Shown one piece after another: positions 35,101 to 47,100 of a stretch of 64,000 nt of DNA. Source of the stretch: Arion vulgaris (Eukaryota > Mollusca > Gastropoda > Stylommatophora > Arionidae); assembly GCA_020796225.1 (NCBI GenBank), contig CM036755.1, positions 42,078,306 through 42,142,305 of the forward strand. The letters run 5' to 3'. Numbering within the stretch: position 1 is the stretch's first letter; every line of letters begins with the position of its first letter. Below the pieces are notes generated by a model that had not been told where the DNA came from, searched no databases, and worked only from the letters and a program-made list of their open reading frames with translations. The translations under genes were made by a program, and so were the position numbers.

Positions 35101-38100
35101 TCCAGCAGCATTCAGTGGCCCAACACGCAAATTCATTGTTGGTTAATCAATCTCTTTGCATATTTGGTATGTCGTTCTTTTCGGGCTGCACCAAAATTGA
35201 CACCCATCTCTCTCAATCTGGTAAGCGAGTGGGATTCACAGTCCTGAAACTTCTCTGTTCGGAAAAGACTCTAACATAAACTGAAAAACATATCAAATTT
35301 TAAACATAACTTATACAGGGAGCCATTTCCCTTTCATATTTTACAATCTGATGACATAAATACTACACATTACTATTTGTTTTGACATTTTCTTGGCAGA
35401 CTCATCTTCTTCTTTTTGCATTAGTTCTTTGACCAATTTTAATCACTCTTTGTGATATGTTTGATCTTTGCCAAGAACATGTATATGTTACACATTGGTT
35501 TGGTAGGCCCCTAAACGCATAGACTTCTACACGTTTAGGACACATGCATCCGATTTCATCCAAACCTCCATAGTTGCCTCTTACGACATGCTTGAAAGGT
35601 AACAGTAGTTATATTCTTTACACCCCAAATTTAGGCCCCGATAACCACTCGGGCGGCAGACTCATCTAATGTTCATGACTTGCTTATAAGTTTCATCAAT
35701 TTTAGTACAGCTATGATGTTAAGAGTGAACTTATTCAGATCTGATCCATGAATTTAGGCCGTCTCTCTCTCTGATTTCAATCATATTTTCTCTTTGCCTA
35801 TGATCTTAACAACAGATCTAAATACAGAGAAAATATCAAGTGGAAGAAGATGGGCAAACAGATAGAACAGTTGAAAAAAGGTTTTGAGGTAGAACAACAA
35901 GAGGTAAGATTCTGTGCACTGTGATTTTAGTTTGGAGCTATGGTTTATTTTTGTTGCATTGGTGTTTTTTGGTATCCCTCACATTTGATTCGGTACAAAA
36001 TGGTGACTTTATTTTTAAGAAATTGATATTTATGTTACTTTGCTAAAAACAGTTACTCTGTGATCAATATTTTCAAAATATTAAAGTTACTGAAAAAGTT
36101 GGTTGGATATAAGAAGGAAAGCATTGATAATGGAGGTTCTTACAAAACAAATTTATTTATCTATGATAAATTCAGATTAAAGTTAAAAAGTTAATTGCAT
36201 ATCCTTTACAGGACTTTGCGAATCAACCCCAGCTTTTAACGCTGTTTGTGATTTTTCTAGGCATTATTACGTTCAGTTGTTTGCCATTGCTTTCTGAATG
36301 GGTGGTGCCATCATCCTTTAGTTAAAATCCATGCAAAACAATTTGCTACCAAATGACCGCAGCGTGATTTGAACTCAGAACATCGAGGTTAATAGACCGA
36401 GTCACTATCCACTAAGCCACAGACGCCACCAAATTCAGATTAGATGAGATAATGGATAAAAGTTATGCATGTTCAAAGGAGAAACCAAATAATAAGTTAT
36501 GATATCTGGAAAATTGTGATAACTGCTTAGAATTGAGTATGCAAAGTGGCAAATGCTATGTTTTCTATACACACATATATATATATAAATCATGAAAACT
36601 TCAAGAATGGGGCATGGAACTATTTTCTTGAGTGGAAATAATTTCTTCACACCATTCTAGTCTGGGCAATTCATTCAGTCTCTTCTGTGGAATTGGGTCT
36701 GATATTTCTTGCCTCTCTCAGTAAAGTTAATTTATGGGTGTCCATAGAGCATACTTTCTTTCTTGAACCATTTGTCTCCCACTTCAGTGCCTAACTTGTT
36801 ATTCCAGGATAATTTCTTTTCATAGTTTTGCACAGCATTTCACCTTCTTCTCTTTCTTGTAACAGTTGTTACAAGTGGTTGATAGGACATTTATTTAATT
36901 TCATCATCTCTTTTGAATTTGTCCCATTTTGTATTCATTATTTTCCACAGACATGTGTTTTCAAATACATTCAACTTACTTTCTATATCTTTAGTCATTT
37001 TCCAACTTTTACTGGCATATGTTAGAATTGATACACATTGAAATTGAAAATTCATAATTTAGTTTAAAATTTTATATTTCTCATATTTTATTTAGACTTT
37101 AAAAACTGATGTTGCTTTTACAAGTCATAGCATAATTTCCTTTTTTGGTATTTCTTGTGCAGTTGACCAAATTGTTCTGAAATATTTCTGCTTACTCTCG
37201 AGGAACAGGTCTTGTGAGACCAAATTGTTCTGAAATATTTCTGCTTACTCTCAAGGAACAGTTCTTGTGAGACCAAATTGTTCTGAAATATTTCTGCTTA
37301 CTCTCAAGGAACAGTTCTTGTGAGACCAAATTGTTCTGAAATATTTCTGCTTACTCTCGAGGAACAGTTCTTGTGAGACCAAATTGTTCTGAAATATTTC
37401 TGCTTCTCTCGAGGAACAGTTCTTGTGAGACTCAAACTTGTTCTGAACTATATTTCTGCTTGCTCTCGAGGACCAGTTCTTGTGAGACCAAATTGTTCTG
37501 AAATATTTCTGCTTGCCTCGAGGAACAGTTCTTGTGAGACCAAATCTTGGGGGATGTAAGGATATAGGAAGAATTTATTGATGGCACACTCATTTTATAT
37601 TAAGCAGTTCAACAATATTTTCAATTATTTTTAGTATATTAAAATTGCAGATTTGACTGTCCCGTTCCTACTATTGTCTGTTTTGTGTATTTGTAACTGC
37701 ATAGTTTGTTTCTGTGTTAATTTTGTTGCATACGGTGTGGTTGTTAGTACTATTATGAAAATATTTGTTCTTGTTTCTCCTCCATCTTGTTTTTCTACTT
37801 CACATTTTCCCCAAAGTTCAAAGTTGTGAAGAAGGAGACGATATTATGGACTGTAAGTAGTCTCACATCAAATAGCCATGTATTTTTTAACTTGGGTTTC
37901 TTTTGTTCTAAAAATTTATTTTTGTAGTTGTTTTTCAATCAATGCTTTGTAACATTTCTTTTTCAATTTCTACTTCAAGAGTTGTTACTAAGTCAGTTAC
38001 TACATTTAATTCCTGAATAGGAAAGGGGTGGTAACAAATACATTCTTCAGCATAAAAAACAGAAAACAAGTTATTTATAATAAACGAAACTGAGAGCAAT

Positions 38101-41100
38101 TCAGTGTTATACATATTCATCAGGACTATTATTTACATATATGCTGCAGAAATATGTACAATGAACAATGAAGCTGGAATTGTTTGAAATGTGAATGTGC
38201 AGAATAATGGGACACTTTTACTGAAAACAAATTTTTAACAAGAATAATAATTCCAGATACAATTTGAGAAATATTTTTATAGAGAAAAAAACATATATAA
38301 TAGAATATTTTGGATTGATAGAGATGACACACTTGTTGGAAGTCATGCTAGAGATGTACAGATGGTACCTGATCTGAGATCTGAACACTACCTCTAAAGT
38401 TGGTGAAGGCTCGCCTTCATGCCAGGGACACCAGTCAAATGGTAAAGCAGGCTTTCATGCAAAAATCAGTCAGAAGTGCCATACCAGGCGTCATGGTTAA
38501 CATCCAAACTCACAGCAGACGATTGCAGAAGAAGAAGAAGAAGATCTGAACATTACTCTCAACACTGCCAGAAAAGGGCTAACCGCTCTCAATGTTATGG
38601 CAGAGGCAGATATTGAACAACACCAGCTTCTCCTTCTTTATCTGGTACTGGTGCTGAGCTGGTGGACTATGGTCTTGATCTTCTGACAGTGAGCAGAACA
38701 TCGCTGGATAAGTTGGACAAGGTTCAAAATGAGACAGTGAGACTTATACTCGGTTGCACATGAGATACTGCATGTGAGGCAATGCGCTATGTCCTTGGCT
38801 TGCCAACGATGGGCATGAGACACAAAGTCGCACAGGTAAAAGCTTATCTGAGAGTATCTAAAGACACAAATCATCCTCTGCACAATGCAATAAATGAAAA
38901 TGGGCAGGCATTTGAAGAGAGGCCGATCCTGTATGGCAGAGGCTGTTATCTGTACTCTAGATGAGCTGAGGCATGGTGAAGAATGGATGCCTATATCAGA
39001 GGATATGATTGATTACACCAGGGTCATCAGAACACTTGGACGCTGCTGTATGGAATGGGCCCCTGACATCGCCAATGTGAAGATTCTTGCACTCGTGGAT
39101 CAGCACTCCGATCCAGGTCATATCATTATTTACACTGATGGTTCTGTCACACGCAGACCCAGATCATTGAGGGCTTATTTAGCACAACGAAACGGTAGCA
39201 CACTTCATGAGGACTGTGGCACTTTTGAGACAACAACATCGAGCATGACTATGGAGACACTGCTGCCTCCAGGGCTCTCATGGGTGGCTGAGCAACAGGC
39301 CTCCCATATCATTATCATATCAGACTCAGTGAATATGCTTCAAAGTATTGAATTTGGAAGTCTGCTCGTGGAATGGGTGGACAGCATTTGAAGATCAAAT
39401 CTTAAGACACAGACTTGGCTGTACACACCTGGACATGCTGGAGTGCAGGGTAACGAACGTGCTGACTGTCTTGCAAACAATGCCCTGTACTCACCTTGAC
39501 ATGCTGAAGTGCAGGGTAACGAACGTGCTGACTGTCTTGCAAACAATGCCCCAACTCAAGTGGGCAGAAGTATGAACAGAGCCAATTTAATCAATGCAGT
39601 GCGCTCTCATTTATGTGATATAGGCGAGTCTCAGACAATGGAACAAGTGTGATAATTAGGAGTTGTTTGGATATGCCATATAGTGTTGTCTTTGAGGTAG
39701 AGAGAGAAGATATACTCTAATTAACTTCTCATCGGTATGGTGGGCAAGTGAGCTTGGGGATGACAGCTGCAGCAGAGGACAGAGCACGCATGGGAATGCC
39801 CAATGTGTCATATGTCGATCGATAACATAACACTGAACATTTTGATGTATAGATGGTACCTCATCTGATCTGAACTTTTGATAAGTTTTAAAATCTTCTG
39901 TTTATCTATACAAAGCAATGGAAAAAAAAATAGATGATACAAGTTTATTCTATATTCATTCTTCTTGCTTTGTTTCTACTAACTATTCTAGTTCTACTAT
40001 TATAGATTTATATTTAACATTATGTAGACACTAATGTGTAGTGTATATTTTCTGCTTCAAAATTACTACAAGTTCCTGTATGTATGATGAATTCTATAGC
40101 TGTCATTGCTCTCAAACACAGAGACCAAAGCTATTGTCTTCTTAGATTTGTGTACTGTAAAACATAAGAATGAAGTTAACTTGACAATTATAGGATGTAT
40201 AAGAACTCATAGCCCTTCTGATGGCAGCACAGCACATGAATAAGCTGCAAGCAGCTGCAAGCAAGATGGTATTTCTTACAGACTCATTGTCAGCTATTCA
40301 AGCCCTGGAGGCTAAATCCACTGACAGCACAGTACAAAAACTACAAAGAGAACTTGCTCAGCTTTCAGAAAAGGCAGAAATTCACTTGCAGTGGATTCCA
40401 TCTCACTGTGGCATTGCAGGCAATGAGAGTGCTGATGTCTTAGCTAAGGAGGGCAGTGCCAAAGAGCAAATTTACCAACCCTTGTCTTTTCAAGAGGTCA
40501 AAACCCTCATACAGAGAAAATCTGCAGTAGACTGGAAGACAAACACTGGATATGATTAGGGAAAAGACTCCTCAAAGACCTAAGCAGAACAGACCAGGTC
40601 ATTATATTTCGACTACGCACCGGACACTGCAGACTCAACAAACACTTATACAGACTAGGAATAAGTCAAACAGCTCTCTGCCAGTGTCAGCAGGCAGAAC
40701 AGACACCAGAGCATATCCTGCAAGACTGTCCTCTTCTGTGTGAGCTGAGAAGCAACATGTGGCCACACCCAGTCGACCTGAAAACTAAGCTTTGGGGAAA
40801 CCTGACAGACCTGAAGCTGTCTGCCCAGTTTGTGGTCCACAGTAAATTAAGCGCATGACCAGAGATCGCTGAAGAAGAAGAAGGATGTATTGAAGAAGCT
40901 TGACAAATAAAAGAACAAATAAAAATAAGGTCTTAACTTTTTCTATGTGCAGTTATTTCCTCAATTTTTAACAGTTAATTTAAGAAAGTAAAAATGAATT
41001 TAAAAATAAATAAATCATAACTACTCGTCAATAAATAAATAAACATATATATATATATATATCTTATTATAAACAAATTTGAAGAAAACTGGACAACCTA

Positions 41101-44100
41101 TTAGAATATCAAGGTTAAAAGTAGTGGAAGTACAATAGTAGAAGTAAACTAGAAAACTTCTTATAAAGGAAGCAACTCTAATGACGCAGTGTGCAGCAAA
41201 AGCGTCTAATGAATGCGTTCAATGGAATTCTGCTGTGTTGCAGTGTGCTGCAAAAAGCGTGGTAATAGTTAAAGGAACACATTGAAACACTGAAACAGAT
41301 ACAAAAATCTATTGTTCTAGCTCAGCCACAATGTAAAATACAAATATCTGAACTGCTGTGTCAGTGTCAAAATAGCGTTAATAGTTAAAGGAAACTGAAA
41401 CACTGAAACAGATACAAAATCTATGTTCTAGCTCAGCCACAATGTAAATACAAATATCTGCACAGTAAATATAATGAAAAGAGAAAAGGATATGCAATGA
41501 ATACTTTCATTGAGATGACTTGACATATTGCTTGATAGCAAGTGGTCACAATGAAGATGGTGATTTTAAAAATGGAAACATCAAGAGGTGGACAATAATT
41601 GTCAGTAAGAATACACATCTATGTCAAGAGATAGAAAGTATTGAAGGTCAGTTTCAGTTTGAAATACCTTCAATACACACCTGACATGTCCATAGGTGCT
41701 CCGATCTCCTTTGCAATATCTCCAACAGCATCCAGCAACTATGTATGTCATATGCCAGTGGGGGCATTGGCTAGGACAGCTCTAAGATGGACAGCGGATG
41801 GAAAGAGAAGGCATGTACTTCCAAAGGAAACTTGAAGAAGAACTGTTGAGAGAGAGTTGAAGGAGTGCGGCTTGACGTGGAAGATGGTTGTTAGAAAGGC
41901 AGCAGAACGGCAACAGTGGAAGTCTCTTGTGGAAGCCTTATGTGTCAATCTGGACATGAAGAGGATATAGATAGATAGATCCAGCGACTAACCATACTAG
42001 ATTGATGTTGATTGATGATTGATGTTTTCTGATCTAGAGACTTATAAATGCTTGATATTAACTGCATGTTTGTATAAACAAATAATAACTAATTTCCTGT
42101 TTTATTACTAACATATTGTACTCAAATTCTACCCATTTGATTTTAGTCTATTATCAATTTTGTTTCATGAACTGTTTTAAATCTTAAAATTGTTCACTAT
42201 TGTATCTGTCCATCAAAATGTCAAGATATCTTGGAGTCTGAACCGGTAAAGTTACCACAACTCAGAATAACGGAACCAACAACAGAATTATAGTTTTTAA
42301 TGTCAAAATTAGAATATAAAGATATCAACATACAAATAAACAACCAAATGCTAAAGCAGTTCAGAGAATTCAAATACCTTGGAATTATCTTCACATCTGA
42401 TAGTAGACAGGACAGAGAGATCAAAACTATAATCCAGCAAGCCAACAACATTACATACAACTAACCCCAATCTTGACATCTAGCAATCAACAATCTAAGC
42501 GAACTCCAAGCAACATCCAGCAAGCCAACAACATCTACCAACTACAATCTTGAAACATCCAGCAAGCCAACAACATTACATACCAACTTACCCCAAGCTT
42601 GAAACATCCAGCAATCCAACAACATTACATACCAACTTACCCCAAACTTGAAACACCTAGCAATCCAACATTACATACCAACTTACCCCAAACTTGAAGC
42701 ACCCAGCAATCCAACAACATTTACATACCAACTTACCCCAATCTTGAAACACCCAGCCATTCCAGTTGAGACTAAAAGACAGCATTTTTACAGAGGTTGA
42801 CAGATTTGTTAAAGAAATCAAATTAAGATGCTAGACGATCAATACAGGGACATACCAGCTGCCACTATCATTATATCACCGAAATATTGACATGCATTTT
42901 TATACTCAGTCTCTGCTACCAATGTCAAACATGGACCCTATCTAAGGGGGGAACAGAGGAAAAAAACTACAGCTTAATTTGTACATACATCCACGCAATA
43001 ACAATGTGAAGAAAAATTAATTCAGCCACAAGTGTGTGTTTTTTTACTTTGGTAAGGAATCACAAACCCTAGTGTGATAAATGAAAATCATGGCATATCC
43101 TTAAGGCGTAGCCATCAACCACAGTAAACGAGTCGCTGATTTTCTGGGCACCACTTATATGTTCAGTAGTTTCCATTGCTTTCTGAACGGTGAGGTCTAT
43201 TTTTACCTTTTTGTAAAAATCCCATGGAAACAAATTTGCTTCCAAACTTGCCCACCGTGGGGTTTGAACCAGGTACTTGCCCGTCTGCCCAGCGTGTTTG
43301 TAGCGCGTTGGACTACGGGTGACTATCCCTCTGTGTGTGCGGGTTCAATTCCGTGGGATGGCAGAAAAAGCCACAGATTCCCCAGATTTACAGTGTTCGT
43401 GGCACCGAAGGGTTAGATGTCCATGGCACCGAGCCGAAGAGCTGAAAAGCTCAAGTGCTGCTGGATCGGAAAAAACCAAAACAAAACCAGGTACTTTGGG
43501 TTTGTGATCGAGTTCACTACCGCTTGAACTACAGACACTCACCCAAGCATACCTGGTTCAAACCCCACTGTGGGCAAGTTTAGAAGCAAACTCATTTCCG
43601 TAGGATTTTAAAAAAACGGCAAAAATAGACCTCAATGTTCAGAAATCAATGGCAAACTATTGAACGCATAAGTGGTGCCTAGAAAATCAATGACTCATTT
43701 GCTGTGGTTGATGGCTACATCCTGTAAAGGATATGCCATGATTTTCATTTCAGTGAATGTACTAAGAACTATACAAAAATGGTGACAACTCATGTCATTT
43801 AATTGTAATATGGTTAGTATAAGTGTAGATCAGTTCTTTCTTTCTTTCTTTTCTTCAATCCTGTTTTGCCTCACAATGTCAGGATAAGAAGTGATTTCTA
43901 GAATCATCCCTTGTGTGCGCTTCATAAATAGTGTCTTTTGTTGCCTCTATTATCTCTGAGGTCCACTTTTTGCATGGCTGGCCTTTTGCTTTGTACCCAT
44001 TGTATCGGAGCAGCATTGCTCTTTGGGGTGCACTGTCTGATGGTAATCTGCTTATGTGACCGAACCATTTAATTTGTTGTTTCTTGATGAAGTCTAGTAC

Positions 44101-47100
44101 TGATGTTGTACCCACTTGTTTTCCTGATGTCTTCATTTCTCAACCGGTCTCTTCTTGTTACACCCAGCATTCTGCGTAGACACTTCATCTCTGTTGTGAC
44201 TAGTTTTCTTCTATCATTTAATGTCAGCGTCCAGGTTTGGCACTGGTAGCCAAAATGTAGGGAGAAAGATTGTGTTGAACAATGCTCTTTTTAGATTATT
44301 GTAGATCTCTGTATCTGTGGATTATTGACCATGCATTTATATACTGTATATGAGATGATTGAGTCGCACAACAGTTAAAAAACATCTTCAATCAAAATAG
44401 TTCTCAGACAGTCCAGTAATGTCAGTCAATCAAGTGCTATGTAGGCGATCATGTCTCTCCATAACTCTCTCTGCTTGGTGCATGTAATCAGTTCTGACAT
44501 CAATCTTGTGTCGAACCATGATGTCAGGTAATCCAACATCTTCTCCTCTGTCTTCCACAATCTTTCCTTCCCTGAATTTTACCTGTAGTCACCAAATGTT
44601 CTAAACCTTCTCTTCGCATTATATGCCCGAAGAACCTTGATTGCCGAATTCTTATTCTTTTGGAAGGTTTCTTTGTGTGCAGGTCTGATTAATAACCTCA
44701 TCACTGTCCATGGAATTTTTAGCATTCTTCTGTAAAACCACATCTCTGTGGCTTCCAATGATTGTATTGATTGTTTGCTCATTGTCCATATTCGAGAAGA
44801 TATTGGATTAATATAGCACTGGAGTACTCGTTTTTGCAGTGTCATTGGTAGTGAATTCACGCATAGTGTGTTTTTCATTTTCATGAAAGCTGCTGAAGAT
44901 GTAGATCTATCATTAAGATCAGCATTAACACCTGAGATTTTTTTGTAGCAAATTTCTGAAGGAATTAGTGGCAGCACCTACATTAAATTCTCTTCAAATA
45001 GATTGTGGGGGCTCCATCCTTCTCCTTGTTATTGTAATCCTAATAGAGCCTGGTTGGGATAACATTTTCCTTATAACTGATTAACAAGCACTGACACTGA
45101 ACATTTTTTTTCTAATCCATTCATTTCAATCATAAGCTTTTACTTCTAGTTCAGTTTCTTACAGATCAGAATCTTTACTGTCTTCACTATCCATAACTAT
45201 TTGCAACCAATCTCGGGCATGCACAGCTGCAAAACATACAGACCGAGTTGATATCAAGCCATCTTTAGTCTCTGAATTGTTAGACATGATATTGTTTTCA
45301 CAGGGTATCATAAAATGAAAGGTAATTTCAAAAACCCACAAAAACATAACCAACAAGCAATAACATCTAAATCATCTTTTAAAATATGTTATGACATTAG
45401 GTTTAGTTAAAGTCATCTTTTAAAATATGTATGACATTAGGTTTAGTTAAAATCATCTTTAAAATATGTTATGACATTAGGTTTAGAAAAAATCATCTTT
45501 AACTTTATGACATTAGGGTTTAAGTTAAGCATTTTTAAATATGTTAATGACATTAGTTTAAGTTAAAGTCATCTTTTGAGATTTATGACATTAGTTTAGT
45601 TAAAGTCATTCTTAAATATGTTTATGACTATCAGTTCTATGTAAAAAGATCACTTTGATTTATGACTACTTTTAGTTCTAATGTTAACATTAAGTTATCA
45701 CTATAGTTGAGATTTATGACTACTTTTAGTTCTAATGTTAATATTAAGTTATCACTATTGTTGAGATTTATGACTACTTTTAGTTCTAATGTTAACATTA
45801 AGTTATCACTATAGTTGAGATTTATGACTACTTTTAGTTCTAATGTTAATATTAAGTTATCACTATAGTTGAGATTTATGACTACTTTTAGTTCTAATGT
45901 TAACATTAAGTTATCACTATAGTTGAGATTTATGACTACTTTTAGTTCTAATGTTAACATTAAGTTATCACTATAGTTGAGATTTATGACTACTTTTAGT
46001 TCTAATGTTAACATTAAGTTATCACTATAGTTGAGATTTATGACTACTTTTAGTTCTAATGTTAATATTAAGTTATCACTATAGTTGAGATTTATGACTA
46101 CTTTTAGTTCTAATGTTAACATTAAGTTATCACTAAAGTTGAGATTTATGACTACTTTTAGTTCTAATGTTAATATTAAGTTATCACTATTGTTGAGATT
46201 TATGACTACTTTTAGTTCTAATGTTAACATTAAGTTATCACTATAGTTGAGATTTATGACTACTTTTAGTTCTAATGTTAATATTAAGTTATCACTATTG
46301 TTGAGATTTATGACTACTTTTAGTTCTAATGTTAACATTAAGTTATCACTATAGTTGAGATTTATGACTACTTTTAGTTCTAATGTTAATATTAAGTTAT
46401 CACTATAGTTGAGATTTATGACTACTTTTAGTTCTAATGTTAATATTAAGTTATCACTATAGTTGAGATTTATGACTACTTTTAGTTCTAATGTTAACAT
46501 TAAGTTATCACTATAGTTGAGATTTATGAATACTTAGTTCTAATTTTACTTATATAGTTCTGATTAGTTGAGATATGACTACTTAGCATAATGTTATATA
46601 GTTTCTATTTCTTGAGATTATGACTACTTTTAGCTAATGTACATTATTATATAAGTTGATCTACTTGAGAAATGACAGATGAAAGCATGCATGTACTTAT
46701 ATAGTTCTGATTTCTTGAGAAATGACAGACGAAAGCATACATGTACTTATATAGTTCTGATTTCTTGAGAAATGACAGACGAAAGCATACATGTACTTAC
46801 ATAGTTCTGATTTCTTGAGAAATGACAGATGAAAGCATGCATGTACTTATATAGTTCTGATTTCTTGAACTGTTCATCATCATCATCAAATAGCTTGTCC
46901 TGAGCATAACTTTGCCATCCCATCAGTCCTCCGTAACTTCTCTCTCTCATAGGCTAGATGTCCTGCCTCTGCAGCTGTCATGTTCAGACCATCAGTTACA
47001 TCCTGAATCCATCTTCTCCGTGGTCTTCCTCTTCTTCTCTTTGCTGGTATGCCTGTTTCCATGAGGGATCTATTTGTTCTCTTCTCTGTCCAAGATATAC

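Larger units (their letters stand above)
38541..39849 (+). mobile_element. LINE-C' copy: RNase H and 3' end
   Basis: Broken frames encode a region upstream of RNase H ([29 protein letters not shown]). RNase H follows, with [20 protein letters not shown], a MTMETLL glutamate helix and [19 protein letters not shown], then [20 protein letters not shown]. The C-terminus and 3' region follow. GATGGTACCTxATCTGA near 38360 and 39852 may be a diverged TSD. A 66-bp tandem duplication lies in the RNase H end. Confidence 0.83.

Noticed and set aside
40221..40559. Cellular RNase H gene
   Set aside because: The frame lacks the first half of RNase H, continues by frameshift into a LINE C-terminal Cys/His domain and ends with a GAA tail. 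It is a LINE fragment.
45637..46500. 287-codon minus-strand frame of 18-residue repeats ([17 protein letters not shown])
   Set aside because: The 54-bp period of the array explains it. It has no flanking coding signal, no splice context and no family similarity.
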